Positions 38,713 to 46,924 are shown, numbered from the stretch's first letter. The stretch: 64,000 bases of DNA from Pseudomonadota bacterium (GCA_023426545.1 JAFAAN010000040.1:69581-133580); one strand, 5' to 3'. The notes: a model not told the origin generated them from the sequence alone. Program-made: numbers and translations.

Positions 38713-39029
38713 GCGGAGACCGGCCCCTCGTCGTTGGAGGCGCTGTCGTCGGTGGTGGCGGCGGTGTCGTCGGCGTCGACGGGGGCCTCGTCAGCCGTGT
38801 CCGAGGCGTCGCTGTCTTCGGACGTGTCCTCGTCGTCGATGTCGTCGTCCTCGTCGTCGAAGTCATCGGCGTCGTCGAGCATCAGCGTCTCGACCGGAAC
38901 AGCCTTCTCCGCTACGTCGGGCAGCCCCTGGATGTGGCGCTCGTACGCCGCTTCTTCGAGCTGGCCAGCGCGCATGTACCGGTCAACGGTGCGCTTATCG
39001 AGGTACTTCGGGTCCGCCGAATCCGCCAT
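38709..39029 (-). CDS. Small protein with extremely acidic tail
   Basis: A 106-residue protein. The first 45 residues (KYLDKRTVDRYMRAG, LEEAAYERHIQGLPDV) are helical, and the rest is almost only Asp, Glu, Ser, Thr and Ala (DDADDFDDEDDD region). DNA in the tail is built of GTC/GTCGTC triplets. The tail could mimic nucleic acid or buffer cations. First gene of the unit with DUF1844 and the membrane protein; it diverges from thiE. Confidence 0.75.
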   Translation of the reverse strand: MADSADPKYLDKRTVDRYMRAGQLEEAAYERHIQGLPDVAEKAVPVETLMLDDADDFDDEDDDIDDEDTSEDSDASDTADEAPVDADDTAATTDDSASNDEGPVSA

Positions 39030-39121
39030 GGTTCAAATCCTCAGAATTGCTTGGAAAACAGCGCGGCACCTTATAGCAGGGTGGGCAACTGTCAACGCCG
39101 CCGTCCTGCCTTCCAGAGCCG

Positions 39122-39778
39122 ATGAACGCACCGTCCCGCCCGCACCTTCCCCGCGGTCCCTACCTGCTATGCGATGACACCGTCCTGCCGGAGCTTTCAC
39201 TGGTGGACAAGGCGGCCCGCCTGGTGGCCGGAGGAGCCCGGGTGGTGCAACTGCGCATGAAGCGCACCGTGGCCCGCGAGGCGCTGGCCGCCGCGCGGCA
39301 GGTGGTGGCCCTGTGCCGCCGGGAGGGCGCGCTGTGCCTGGTGAATGACCGGGTGGACCTGGCCTTGCTCGCGGGCGCGGATGGCGTGCACGTGGGCGAC
39401 GAGGACGTGCCCGCCGAGGACGCGCGCGCGCTGCTCGGACCTGGCCGGCTGGTGGGCGTCACGGTGCGCGACGCGGCGGGCGCGCGGGCGGCCCTGGCGG
39501 CGGGCGCGGACTACGTGGGCCTGGGGCCGCTCTTTCCCACGTCGACGAAGCAGGTGCCCGCGCCGGTGCTGGGGCTGGAGGCCTTCGCGGCGGTGGTGCG
39601 TGAGAGCCCGCTGCCGGTGGTGGGCATTGGCGGGGTGGGGCTGGAGAACATCGGCCGGGTGGCTGCGGCGGGGGCGCACTGCGCGGCCGTCGTGTCCGAC
39701 GCACTGCTCGCGGTGGATATCACCGAGCGTGTGAGGCGGCTGGGGACCGCGTTTGAACAGGGGCGTTCCGGGGCATAG
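39122..39778 (+). CDS. thiE: Thiamine phosphate synthase ThiE
   Basis: A 218-residue TIM-barrel enzyme that joins hydroxymethylpyrimidine diphosphate and thiazole phosphate into thiamine phosphate. Motifs are VVQLRMKRTVAREAL, LVNDRVDLALLAGADGVHVGDED, VGLGPLFPTSTKQ and the phosphate loop PVVGIGGVGLENIG with GAHCAAVVSD. In most ThiE proteins the first motif reads QLR.K, as here. It begins a unit with a glutamine amidotransferase-like gene and a ThiD-like kinase. Confidence 0.92.
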   Translation: MNAPSRPHLPRGPYLLCDDTVLPELSLVDKAARLVAGGARVVQLRMKRTVAREALAAARQVVALCRREGALCLVNDRVDLALLAGADGVHVGDEDVPAEDARALLGPGRLVGVTVRDAAGARAALAAGADYVGLGPLFPTSTKQVPAPVLGLEAFAAVVRESPLPVVGIGGVGLENIGRVAAAGAHCAAVVSDALLAVDITERVRRLGTAFEQGRSGA

Positions 39779-39798
39779 CCTCGATGCCAGGAGCCTCC

Positions 39799-40563
39799 AT
39801 GAACAACCATTCGCGTCACCACGGGACGGCGCCGCGGCGCCCCAACATCGGCATCACCCCGGACTGGAGTCCGCCCGGAGAGCAGCCCTTCGCGCGCTAC
39901 GAACTCAAGGTGCCGTACGCGGACGCCGTGCTGCGCGCGGGGGGGCTCCCCTTCGTGCTGCCGTACTCGGACGAGCCGGCCTGCGTGGAGTCCTACCTGG
40001 ACCGCGTCTCCGGGGTGCTCGTGACGGGCGGCGCGTTCGACATCCCCCCGTCGGCCTACGGCGAGGAGGCGCGCGAGGGGCTGGGGGCGCTGAAGGAGGG
40101 GCGTACCGCGTTCGAGGCGGCGCTCATGCGCGGCGCGCTCAAGCGCAACATGCCGGTGCTGGGCATCTGCGGTGGCATGCAGCTGCTCAACGTCATCCTG
40201 GGCGGCACGCTGTACCAGGACATCGGCCGCGAGGTGGAGGGCGCCCGCGAGCACGAGCAGAAGCATGACCGCACCCAGCCGCAGCACCCGGTGGACGTGA
40301 AGACCGGCACGCTGCTGGCGGAGGCGGTGGGGCATGGCCAGTTGATGGTCAACTCCACCCACCACCAGGCCGTGCGCCGCGCGGGCAACGACGTGGTCAT
40401 CTCCGCGGTGGCGCCGGACGGCGTCGTGGAGGCCATCGAGTCCACCGTGCATGCCTTCGCCGTGGGCGTGCAGTGGCACCCGGAGTACATGTCATCCTCC
40501 GTCCCGGTGAACGTGGGCCTGTACAAGTCGTTCGTGCAGAAGGCGCGCGAGCACCGCCGGTGA
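39799..40563 (+). CDS. Class I glutamine amidotransferase-like hydrolase (peptidase C26, PuuD-like)
   Basis: A 254-residue cytoplasmic hydrolase. The triad region is visible: GGAFDIPPS, the nucleophile in VLGICGGMQLLNVILGG, and the His-Glu pair GVQWHPEYM. HDRTQPQHPVD and STHHQAV are typical of gamma-glutamyl-GABA hydrolases, which release glutamate from gamma-glutamyl amines. The ATG at 39799 follows CAGGAG; one at 39784 has no such site. The stop overlaps the GTG start of the ThiD-like gene by 4 bp, so its position between two thiamine genes may be meaningful. Confidence 0.85.
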   Translation: MNNHSRHHGTAPRRPNIGITPDWSPPGEQPFARYELKVPYADAVLRAGGLPFVLPYSDEPACVESYLDRVSGVLVTGGAFDIPPSAYGEEAREGLGALKEGRTAFEAALMRGALKRNMPVLGICGGMQLLNVILGGTLYQDIGREVEGAREHEQKHDRTQPQHPVDVKTGTLLAEAVGHGQLMVNSTHHQAVRRAGNDVVISAVAPDGVVEAIESTVHAFAVGVQWHPEYMSSSVPVNVGLYKSFVQKAREHRR

Positions 40564-41300
40564 GCGCTCGTGTCCTCCTGCTGGCGGGGCTGGAGCCCAC
40601 GGGAAGGGCGGGGCTGCTGGCGGACGTGGCCGCGGTGCGCGCGCTACGGGGCCAGCCGGTGGCCGTGCCCACCGCGCAGACGGCGCAGGGCCTCCGCACC
40701 TTCGGCTGGACGGCCTCGCCGCCGCGCGTGTTGACCGCGCAGGTGGTGGCCGCGCTGGAGCTGGGGCCGGTGCACGCGGTGAAGTGCGGCATGGTGCCCG
40801 CGCGCGCGCAGCTCGTGGCCGCGCAGCGGGCGATGGAAGGGACGGACGCGTGGTGGGTGGTGGACCCGGTGGTGCGCACCTCCCGGGGTGAACCGCTGAC
40901 GCGCCTGTCCGCGCGGGCCTACCTGGCCCTGGCGGGGCCGCGCGTGGTGCTCACGCCGAACCTGGATGAAGCAGGGTGGCTGCTGGGGCGGCCCGTCGCG
41001 CGCACGGTGGCCGAGGCCGCCGAGGCCGCCGAGGCGCTGGCGAGCCACGGCTTTGGCGCGGTGCTGGTGAAGGGCGGCCACCTGCCGGACACGCAGGGGC
41101 TGGCGGACGTGCTGGCCACGCCGGGCCGCGTCCAGGTGCTGGAGGGCCGCCGGTTGACCCGCGCGCCCGGGCGCCGCGGCACGGGGTGCCGGCTGGCGTC
41201 CGCGCTGGCCACGGAGCTGGGGCGGGGCCGCAGGCTGGAGACGGCGGTGCGCTCGGCGCGGGCGCTGGTGGTCCGCTACCTGCGCACGGGCTCGGAGTAG
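40560..41300 (+). CDS. thiD: Hydroxymethylpyrimidine (phosphomethylpyrimidine) kinase-like ThiD
   Basis: A 246-residue ribokinase-fold kinase of the PfkB/ThiD family. LLLAGLEPTGRAGLLADV is the substrate-binding start (the usual GxDxSGGAGIQAD is divergent here), with VKCGMV, WWVVDPVV, VVLTPNLDEAGWLLG, AVLVKGGHL and the anion-hole region RRGTGCRLASALA. The catalytic Asp normally in the GTGDTFS motif is replaced by arginine-containing GTGCRLAS, which also occurs in HMP-P kinases (GTGCTLS). GTG start overlaps the previous stop. Works with ThiE in thiamine synthesis. Confidence 0.82.
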   Translation: MSARVLLLAGLEPTGRAGLLADVAAVRALRGQPVAVPTAQTAQGLRTFGWTASPPRVLTAQVVAALELGPVHAVKCGMVPARAQLVAAQRAMEGTDAWWVVDPVVRTSRGEPLTRLSARAYLALAGPRVVLTPNLDEAGWLLGRPVARTVAEAAEAAEALASHGFGAVLVKGGHLPDTQGLADVLATPGRVQVLEGRRLTRAPGRRGTGCRLASALATELGRGRRLETAVRSARALVVRYLRTGSE

Positions 41301-41361
41301 GGCGGCGCACCGGGCCTCGGAGGCACGCGGTGGCCACCGGCTCCGAGCCGCGGCGGGGCCG

Positions 41362-42732
41362 CTATTCCGACCGCGAGCGGCTCTCGAAGCGGGTGTACTC
41401 GCCCAGGAACACCAGGTCGATGGAGCCGATGGGGCCGTTGCGCTGCTTGGCGATGATGAGCTCCACGGGGATGACAGTGCTCGTCGGCTGCACCGGCTGC
41501 CCGTCCGCGCCTGTCTCGTCGGACTCCTCGCGGTGGATGAACATCACCACGTCGGCGTCCTGCTCGATGGAGCCGGACTCACGCAGGTCGGACAGCATGG
41601 GTTTGCCGCCCTTGCGGTCCTCCACCTTTCGGCTGAGCTGACTGAGCGCGATGATGGGCACCTCCAGCTCCTTGGCGAGCTGCTTCAGCGCGCGGGAGAT
41701 TTCGGCGACCTCGAGCTGGCGGCTCTCCACCTTGCCCTTCTGATGCATGAGCTGGAGGTAGTCGATGATGATGAGCGACAGGCGCGGGTCGCGCTGCTTC
41801 ACGCGGCGGGCCTTGGCGCGCAGGTCGAACGGGGACAGACCGCCGGAGTCGTCGATGTAGATGGGCGCGTTGTAGAGCGCACCCGCCATCTCCTGGAACT
41901 TCTCCTCGTCGTGCGGCGACAGCCGGCCACCACGCAGCTTCTTCATGTCCACGCGCGCGGTGGAGGCCAGCAGACGCATCAGGAGCTGGTCGGCGGGCAT
42001 TTCGAGGCTGAAGATGCCGACGGCCTTGTTCTCCTTCAGCGCCGCGTGCACCGCGATGTTCATCGCGAAGGACGTCTTGCCGATGCCGGGGCGCGCCGCG
42101 AGGATGATGAGCTCGCCGGCGTGCAGGCCGGTGAGCTGATTGTCCAGGTCGATGTAGCCGGTGGACAGGCCCGTGATGCCCGTGGACGCCGCCTTCATCT
42201 TGTCGAGCAGATCGAGCGTGTGCTCCATCAGCTCGCTGACCGGGCGCAGGTCGCCCTCGCGCTTCTTCTCCGCGAGGAGGAACACCTTGCGCTCTGCCTC
42301 GTCGAGCAGCACCTCCAGCTCGCCCGTCTCCTGGCTGGCGAGGTCCTGAATCTCCCTGCCCACGTTGGCCAGGCGGCGGCGGATGGCCTGGTCCTTGACG
42401 ATCTGCGCGTACTGGGCCGCGTTGGCGGCGATGGGCACCACCTGGTCCAGACGCATCAGGTAGGCCGGGCCGCCCACCGACACCAGCTGGCCCAGCACCT
42501 TCAGCTCCTCGGCCAGCGTCAGGTGGTCCACCTGTCGCGACTGGCCGTCGAGCTTGAGCATCGCCGAGAAGATCTGGGCGTGCGCGGGACTGGAGAAATC
42601 CTCCGAGTTGACGATCTCGCCTACCGCGGCAATGAGCGTGTTGTCCGCCAGCACGGCGCCCAGCACGGCGCGCTCGGCGGCGAGGTCCTCGTGGACCTTC
42701 CGACCCTCTCTGAACTCGTGGACGTTCTCCAT
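41362..42732 (-). CDS. dnaB: Replicative DNA helicase DnaB
   Basis: A 456-residue hexameric 5'-3' helicase. The N-terminal DnaB domain (residues 12-115, ERAVLGAVLADN) is followed by a linker and the RecA-like core with Walker A LAARPGIGKTSFAMNIA, Walker B LSLIIIDYLQLM and the arginine-finger region SDLRESGSIEQDADVVMFIHRE. No intein is present. The ATG at 42732 has a GGAG-like site. The gene lies alone, but the ribosomal genes downstream in the same region of many genomes (rplI-dnaB) are also near here. Confidence 0.96.
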   Translation of the reverse strand: MENVHEFREGRKVHEDLAAERAVLGAVLADNTLIAAVGEIVNSEDFSSPAHAQIFSAMLKLDGQSRQVDHLTLAEELKVLGQLVSVGGPAYLMRLDQVVPIAANAAQYAQIVKDQAIRRRLANVGREIQDLASQETGELEVLLDEAERKVFLLAEKKREGDLRPVSELMEHTLDLLDKMKAASTGITGLSTGYIDLDNQLTGLHAGELIILAARPGIGKTSFAMNIAVHAALKENKAVGIFSLEMPADQLLMRLLASTARVDMKKLRGGRLSPHDEEKFQEMAGALYNAPIYIDDSGGLSPFDLRAKARRVKQRDPRLSLIIIDYLQLMHQKGKVESRQLEVAEISRALKQLAKELEVPIIALSQLSRKVEDRKGGKPMLSDLRESGSIEQDADVVMFIHREESDETGADGQPVQPTSTVIPVELIIAKQRNGPIGSIDLVFLGEYTRFESRSRSE

Positions 42733-42801
42733 GGCAGCCCGCTCACTCTACAGGCAGGGCTGACGCAGCCAAGTTTTGCCACAGACCTGTAGCAGTGGAG
42801 C

Positions 42802-43572
42802 CTACCCCTCCAGTCCCCACCTCTGGAGGAACGCTTCACGCCAGGTGCGGCTGAGCACGACGGAGCTCCCGTCCTTGAGGACGAGGATGCCGTCCCCGTG
42901 GCTCCACGGCTCCAGCCGGGCCACCGCGTCCAGGTTGACGATGTCGCCCCGGTGCACCCGGACGAAGCGTGAAGGGTCCAGCCGCTCCTCCAGGGCCCGC
43001 AGCGTCTGTCGCACCAGGTGCTCCCCCTGGCCCGTGTAGAGCCGGACGTACTTGTCCTCGGACGACAGGCGCCAGACGTCGGCCAGCCGCAGCGGCACCC
43101 AGGCCTCGCCCGCCTTCACCACCAGCCGCTCCAGCGGGCGGCCCGCGGGGGCCCGCCCCAGCTCCGCGAGCAGGGCCTGGAGCCGCGCGGTGTCCGGCAT
43201 CCCGCTGCGCAGCACCACGTGCGCCTTGTCGAGCGCCCGGCCGAAGCGCTCCGCGTCGTAGGGCTTCAGCAGGTAGTCCACCGCCTGCGCCTCGAAGGCC
43301 GCCAGCGCGAAGGCGTCATACGCGGTGGAGAAGATGACGGCGGGGCAGTGCTCCGGGCCCAGGGCCTCCAGCACCTCGAAGCCGGTGAGGCCCGGCATCT
43401 GCACGTCGAGCACCAGCAGGTCCGGCCGGAGCGCCGCCACCCGGTTCAGCGTCTCCGTCCCGTCCGCCGCCTCGCCCTCCAGCGCGAAGCGCGCGTCGGC
43501 CGCCAGCAGGCGCTTCACCTTGGCCCGCGCGGGGGCCTCGTCGTCGGCCACCAGGACCCGGAAGCGCGTCAT
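42802..43572 (-). CDS. LytTR-family response regulator
   Basis: A 256-residue response regulator. The receiver (residues 1-125) has the acidic pocket VADDEAPAR, the phosphoacceptor aspartate in LLVLDVQMPGL and the lysine in YLLKPYD. The C-terminal LytTR DNA-binding domain carries VRLYTGQGEHLVRQTL and FVRVHRGDIVNLDAVARLEP. Its start overlaps the stop of the upstream kinase fragment (ATGA), so it normally pairs with that kinase. As the kinase is broken, the regulator may have lost its signal or respond to another kinase. Confidence 0.9.
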   Translation of the reverse strand: MTRFRVLVADDEAPARAKVKRLLAADARFALEGEAADGTETLNRVAALRPDLLVLDVQMPGLTGFEVLEALGPEHCPAVIFSTAYDAFALAAFEAQAVDYLLKPYDAERFGRALDKAHVVLRSGMPDTARLQALLAELGRAPAGRPLERLVVKAGEAWVPLRLADVWRLSSEDKYVRLYTGQGEHLVRQTLRALEERLDPSRFVRVHRGDIVNLDAVARLEPWSHGDGILVLKDGSSVVLSRTWREAFLQRWGLEG

Positions 43573-44105
43573 GGCGGCGCCTCCCGGGGAAGCCACAGGG
43601 ACACGCGCGCGCCGCCCTCGGGGCCCTGGCCCCGTTCGAGGCGGGCGCGGCCGTCATGGAGCAGCGCGAGGACGCGCTCCAGGTGCGCCAGCCCCACGCC
43701 CGGCCCGGACGCGGGCGAGCGGTCCCCGAAGCCACGGCCCGTGTCCTCCACTTCCAGCCGCCAGCCAGCGCCGGCGTCCCGGGCGCGGATGCGGACCTCC
43801 AGCGGCTCGGTCCGGTCCTGGTTGTGCTTCACCGCGTTCTCCACCAGCGCCTGTAGCGCGAAGCAAGGCACCGGGGCGCGCTCCAGGCCCGGGGCCACGT
43901 CCCAGTGCACGGCCACGCGCTCGCCGAAGCGGGCGGTCAGCAGGGCCACGAAGCGGGCGGCCTGGGCGCGCTCCTCGGCCAGCGTCCACGTGGCCTCCCG
44001 CCGCTCCAGGCTGGCGCGCAGCAGGCCGCCCAGGTCGCTCAGGAGCCGGTCGGTGCGCGCGAGGTCCTCGTACATCACCACGCTGACGGTGTTCAGGGCG
44101 TTGAT
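43569..44105 (-). pseudogene. C-terminal remnant of a LytS-type histidine kinase
   Basis: About 178 residues of a LytS/YehU-type kinase: INALNTVSVVMYEDL, the N box ALQALVENAVKHNQD and the G boxes DTGRGFG and GPGVGLAHLERVL. The conserved phosphoacceptor segment PHFLFNALN is cut just after the histidine part: only INALN remains, and the sensor and transmembrane parts are absent. Immediately upstream, in another frame, lies the 5' part of an acyltransferase gene. The most economical reading is a deletion joining two neighbouring genes at about 44100-44107. The stop overlaps the LytTR regulator start. Confidence 0.85.
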
Positions 44106-44538
44106 TGCCCGCGGGGTAAGGGACGAAGTCGAGCACGGACGGGTAGAAGTCCACGTAGCGCCCCTGGAACGTCCCGCGCTGGAGCCGCTCCACGTAGAGC
44201 TGCGGCGGCACCACCACGAACATGCCGAACACCAGCGGCCCCAGGAGCCGCTTCGCGCGGTCCTTCGCGAAGGTGCCCAGGGAGCGCCGCCGCAGCGCGA
44301 ACGCGGTGCCCAGGCCGGAGATGCACATCAGCAGCGGCATCCGGAGGTGGTGCAGCACCTCCATGGGCGGCTCCAGCCAGGGCAGGGTCTGGGCGCTCTT
44401 CACGTGCCAGTCCCAGGTGTTGAACATCATCCCCGTGTGAAACAGGTGCAGCAGGAGGATGGCCACCACCCGGAGCCAGTCCAGGTCGGGGCGGTGCGTG
44501 TCGGGTGGTGCGTGCTGCGGGGCGTCGGTGGCGCGCAT
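44104..44538 (-). pseudogene. N-terminal remnant of an acyltransferase-3 family membrane protein
   Basis: About 145 residues of an acyltransferase-3 protein: PDLDWLRVVAILLLHLFHTG is the typical R/H helix 1, then HHLRMPLLMCISGLGTAF and FVVVPPQLYVERL. The reading frame goes as far as VPYPAGN, where intact homologues continue with a W/H-rich loop and seven or so more helices. At 44104 the sequence changes abruptly to the end of a kinase gene in another frame. ATG at 44538. Acyltransferase-3 proteins move acyl groups across membranes onto polysaccharides or lipids; this copy cannot. Confidence 0.82.
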
Positions 44539-44640
44539 GCGGGTGTCTCCTCCGCTCCCGGATACGCACGCCGCTCCCGGTGCTCCACGCGCATGTCGCC
44601 AGCCGGTCTGGCGCCGGCGTGAGCCGGACGGGCCGGGGCG

Positions 44641-44677
44641 AAAATGGAAAGGCCGCCCGGGTCTCCCCGGACGGCCT
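44641..44677 (-). terminator. Intrinsic terminator of the rpsF-rpsR-rplI operon
   Basis: On the minus strand the hairpin arms AGGCCGTCCGGG and CCCGGGCGGCCT (plus-strand 44650-44661 and 44666-44677) pair at 11 of 12 positions around GAGA. They are followed by TTTCCATTTT. It starts about 33 bases after the rplI stop. Confidence 0.8.
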
Positions 44678-44710
44678 CACCGAAGCAGCGTCGAAGAACT
44701 GCGCGGAGGA

Positions 44711-45154
44711 TTACTCCGGCAGGACCTCGAGCTTGATCTTCGCCGTCACCTCGCGGTGCAGGCGCAGCTCCACCTCGTAGTTGCCCAGCGCCTTGATGGG
44801 CTCGGGCAGGTGGATGTGGCGGCGGTCGATGGTCTGACCCTCGGCGGCGACCGCCTCCGCGATGTCCAGCGCCGTGACGGAGCCGAACAGCTTGTCCTGC
44901 TCGCCCACGCGGCGCTTGATGCTGACCTGGATGGCGCCAATCTTCTTCGCCAGCTCGTCGGCCGCGCCCTTCAGCTTGGCGTTACGAGCGGCGATGACCG
45001 CCTTCTCGTGCTCCAGCTGGCGCAGGTTCTGCTCGCTCGCCAGCACCGCCTTCTTGCGGGGCAGGAGGTAGTTGCGGCCGAAGCCGTCCTTCACGGTGAC
45101 GAGCTCCCCGGACTTGCCCAGGTGCTCGATGTCCTCACGCAGAATGACCTTCAT
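44711..45154 (-). CDS. rplI: 50S ribosomal protein L9
   Basis: A 147-residue ribosomal protein. The N-terminal rRNA-binding domain MKVILREDIEHLGK, GFGRNYLLPRKKAVLAS is followed by the connecting helix rich in Glu, Lys and Ala and by the C-terminal domain (LFGSVTALDIAEAV, IHLPEPIKALGNYEVELRLHREV). Length is standard. Last gene of the operon rpsF-rpsR-rplI, with 27 bp to rpsR, and is followed by a clear terminator. Confidence 0.97.
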   Translation of the reverse strand: MKVILREDIEHLGKSGELVTVKDGFGRNYLLPRKKAVLASEQNLRQLEHEKAVIAARNAKLKGAADELAKKIGAIQVSIKRRVGEQDKLFGSVTALDIAEAVAAEGQTIDRRHIHLPEPIKALGNYEVELRLHREVTAKIKLEVLPE

Positions 45155-45181
45155 GTTCAGTCTCCTGTGCCGACCGGCGGA

Positions 45182-45556
45182 CTAGCCGACCACCGCGTTG
45201 TAGGGGAGGAGGGCAATGCCACGGGCGCGCTTGATGGCCACCGCCACCTCGCGCTGGTGCTTGGCGCAGTTGCCAGAGATGCGGCGGGGGATGATCTTGC
45301 CGCGCTCGGTCACGAAGTACTTCAGCGTCGCCTGGTCCTTGAAGTCCACCGACGCGTTCTTCTCCGCGCAGAAGCGGCAGACCTTCTTGCGGCCGAAGCC
45401 GCGGCCACCACCGCGCTTGTCGTCGTCACCGCCGAAGCCGCCGCGGTCGCCGCGATCACCACCGCGGTCGCCACCACGCGCACCACCACCGGCGAAGCCA
45501 CCACCGCTGCGGGCGGCGGGGGCGGGAGCCGTCTTGTTATCCGTTCCGTTGCTCAT
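45182..45556 (-). CDS. rpsR: 30S ribosomal protein S18 with Gly/Arg-rich N-terminal extension
   Basis: A 124-residue S18. The conserved core starts at about residue 55 (KKVCRFCAEKNASVDFKD) and ends RRISGNCAKHQREVAVAIKRARGIALLPYN. It is preceded by about 50 residues rich in Gly, Arg and Asp with RGGDRGGDRG-type units, not present in most bacteria where S18 is about 75 residues. CRFC and a later Cys/His pair suggest the zinc-binding form. It partners with S6, whose gene lies directly upstream and which has an acidic tail. Confidence 0.95.
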   Translation of the reverse strand: MSNGTDNKTAPAPAARSGGGFAGGGARGGDRGGDRGDRGGFGGDDDKRGGGRGFGRKKVCRFCAEKNASVDFKDQATLKYFVTERGKIIPRRISGNCAKHQREVAVAIKRARGIALLPYNAVVG

Positions 45557-45607
45557 GAGCGTTCTCGTATCCTGGAATGGTCTCTAGGGAATTGACCCGG
45601 AAGGCCC

Positions 45608-46084
45608 TCAGGCCTCCTCGGTCGACTCCTCGTCGGAATCGCCGCCCTGCTCCTCGGAACTGTCGGAGCGGAAGCCGCCCTCGCGCTCCGTGGAAGCACC
45701 CGGACGGGCCTCCTCCACGTCGCCGGCCAGCTTCACGTCCTCGAGGACGGGACGCGTCTCGGGGTCCACCTCGTCCGCGATCTTCACGGAGATGTAGCGG
45801 GTGACCTCGTCCAGGTTGCGGAGGTTGCGCTCGATTTCCGCCACCAGCTTCGCGCCGCCCAGGAAGTGGGTGTGCACGTAGATGGCGCGGGGCTGCTTCG
45901 CCACGGGGAACAGGGTCTTCTTCTTGCCCCACACCGTGAAGCGGATGACCTTGCCACCTTCACGCGAAACGATGCCGCGGACGCGCTCCTTGAGCTTGTC
46001 CACGTTGTCGTCCGTCAGGTCCGGCTTGACCAGGAAGATGGTCTCGTACTCACGAAGCCGCGTCGCGGCCTGCGTCTCAGCCAT
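45608..46084 (-). CDS. rpsF: 30S ribosomal protein S6 with acidic C-terminal extension
   Basis: A 158-residue S6. The ferredoxin-like core spans residues 10-108 (LREYETIFLVKPDL, KKKTLFPVAKQPRAIYVHTHF, NLRNLDEVTRYISVKI). The last 50 residues form a Glu/Asp/Ser-rich tail (VEEARPGAS, SSEEQGGDSDEEST). E. coli S6 also has a Glu tail added by RimK, so an encoded acidic tail may have a similar role. The start is ATG 46084, after a GGGGAGAG ribosome site. First gene of the operon. Confidence 0.95.
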   Translation of the reverse strand: MAETQAATRLREYETIFLVKPDLTDDNVDKLKERVRGIVSREGGKVIRFTVWGKKKTLFPVAKQPRAIYVHTHFLGGAKLVAEIERNLRNLDEVTRYISVKIADEVDPETRPVLEDVKLAGDVEEARPGASTEREGGFRSDSSEEQGGDSDEESTEEA

Positions 46085-46132
46085 GGTTTTCTCTCCCCTT
46101 GGGGTCGAGTGCCCTCCGGCGAATCCGGAGAG
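46085..46132 (-). promoter_or_regulatory. rpsF leader with mutually exclusive hairpins over the ribosome site
   Basis: In the mRNA, CTCCGG (46130-46125) pairs with CCGGAG (46119-46114) around AUUCG. The overlapping CTCTCC (46132-46127) can instead pair with GGAGAG (46096-46091), which is the ribosome binding site. The two folds exclude each other, so a switch is possible. S6:S18-dependent leader control is known in many bacteria; identity with that motif is not proven here. Confidence 0.35.
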
Positions 46133-46348
46133 CGGGGAAACGGTCGGCGGGTCAGGAGGCCCACCACCGGGGACGGGAAACCGCGCGCCCGTCACCTTCG
46201 CGCTACGTCCCGTGTACCAACACGGGAAGCTGGAAAAGAACATCCCACCGGGCCATTCCGATGAGGGAAGGGGCCTTCTATGGGCGCCCCCCCGGCCAAG
46301 TCAAGCGGCCGGGCGCTCTGGATGCCCGCCCGGAGGCGTCCCAGGGGC

Positions 46349-46924
46349 TCAGGCCTTCCGGTTGAACCGGTTCATGGCCACCGACAGGCCCTCGCGAATC
46401 CAGGTCTCCGTCATGTCCATGGCGCGGCCGGTGAGCGCCTCCAGCTCCCGGCGCTCGCCGTCGTCGAAGTTGGACAGGACATAGCCGGACACGCGCTCGC
46501 GGGCGTTGGGGCCCTCCGGCTTGCCGATGCCGAAGCGCAGGCGGGTGAAGCCCTCGTCGCCCAGGCTGGAGACGATGCTCTTGAGCCCGTTGTGGCCGCC
46601 GCTGCCGCCCCCGGCCTTGAGCTGAAGCCGGCCGTAGGGCAGGTCCAGCTCGTCGTGGATGACGAGCACGTCCGTCACCGGCACCTTGAAGAAGCGCGCG
46701 GCCTCCGCCACGGAGCGGCCCGACAGGTTCATGTACGTCTGGGGCTCCACGAAGAGGACGCGCTCGCCCGCCAGCGTGCCCTGGCCGACCCGGGCGGCGA
46801 ACTTCTCCTGGTTCAGCTCCGCCCGGGCCCGGGGCAGGAGCGCTTCCACCACCATGAACCCGATGTTGTGCCGGTGCCGCTCGTACTCGCGCCCCGGATT
46901 GCCCAGCCCGACGATGAGCTTCAT
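46349..46924 (-). CDS. pth: Peptidyl-tRNA hydrolase
   Basis: A 191-residue enzyme that frees tRNA from stalled peptidyl-tRNA. Motifs are IVGLGNPGREYERHRHNIGFMVV, with the catalytic histidine in HNIGF, then YMNLSGRSV, VIHDELDLPYGRLQLKAGGGSGGHNGLKS, and FTRLRFGIGKPEG. Complete and standard length. Follows rplY by 81 bp on the same strand, with a hairpin between them, and diverges little from the ribosomal operon start. Confidence 0.96.
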   Translation of the reverse strand: MKLIVGLGNPGREYERHRHNIGFMVVEALLPRARAELNQEKFAARVGQGTLAGERVLFVEPQTYMNLSGRSVAEAARFFKVPVTDVLVIHDELDLPYGRLQLKAGGGSGGHNGLKSIVSSLGDEGFTRLRFGIGKPEGPNARERVSGYVLSNFDDGERRELEALTGRAMDMTETWIREGLSVAMNRFNRKA

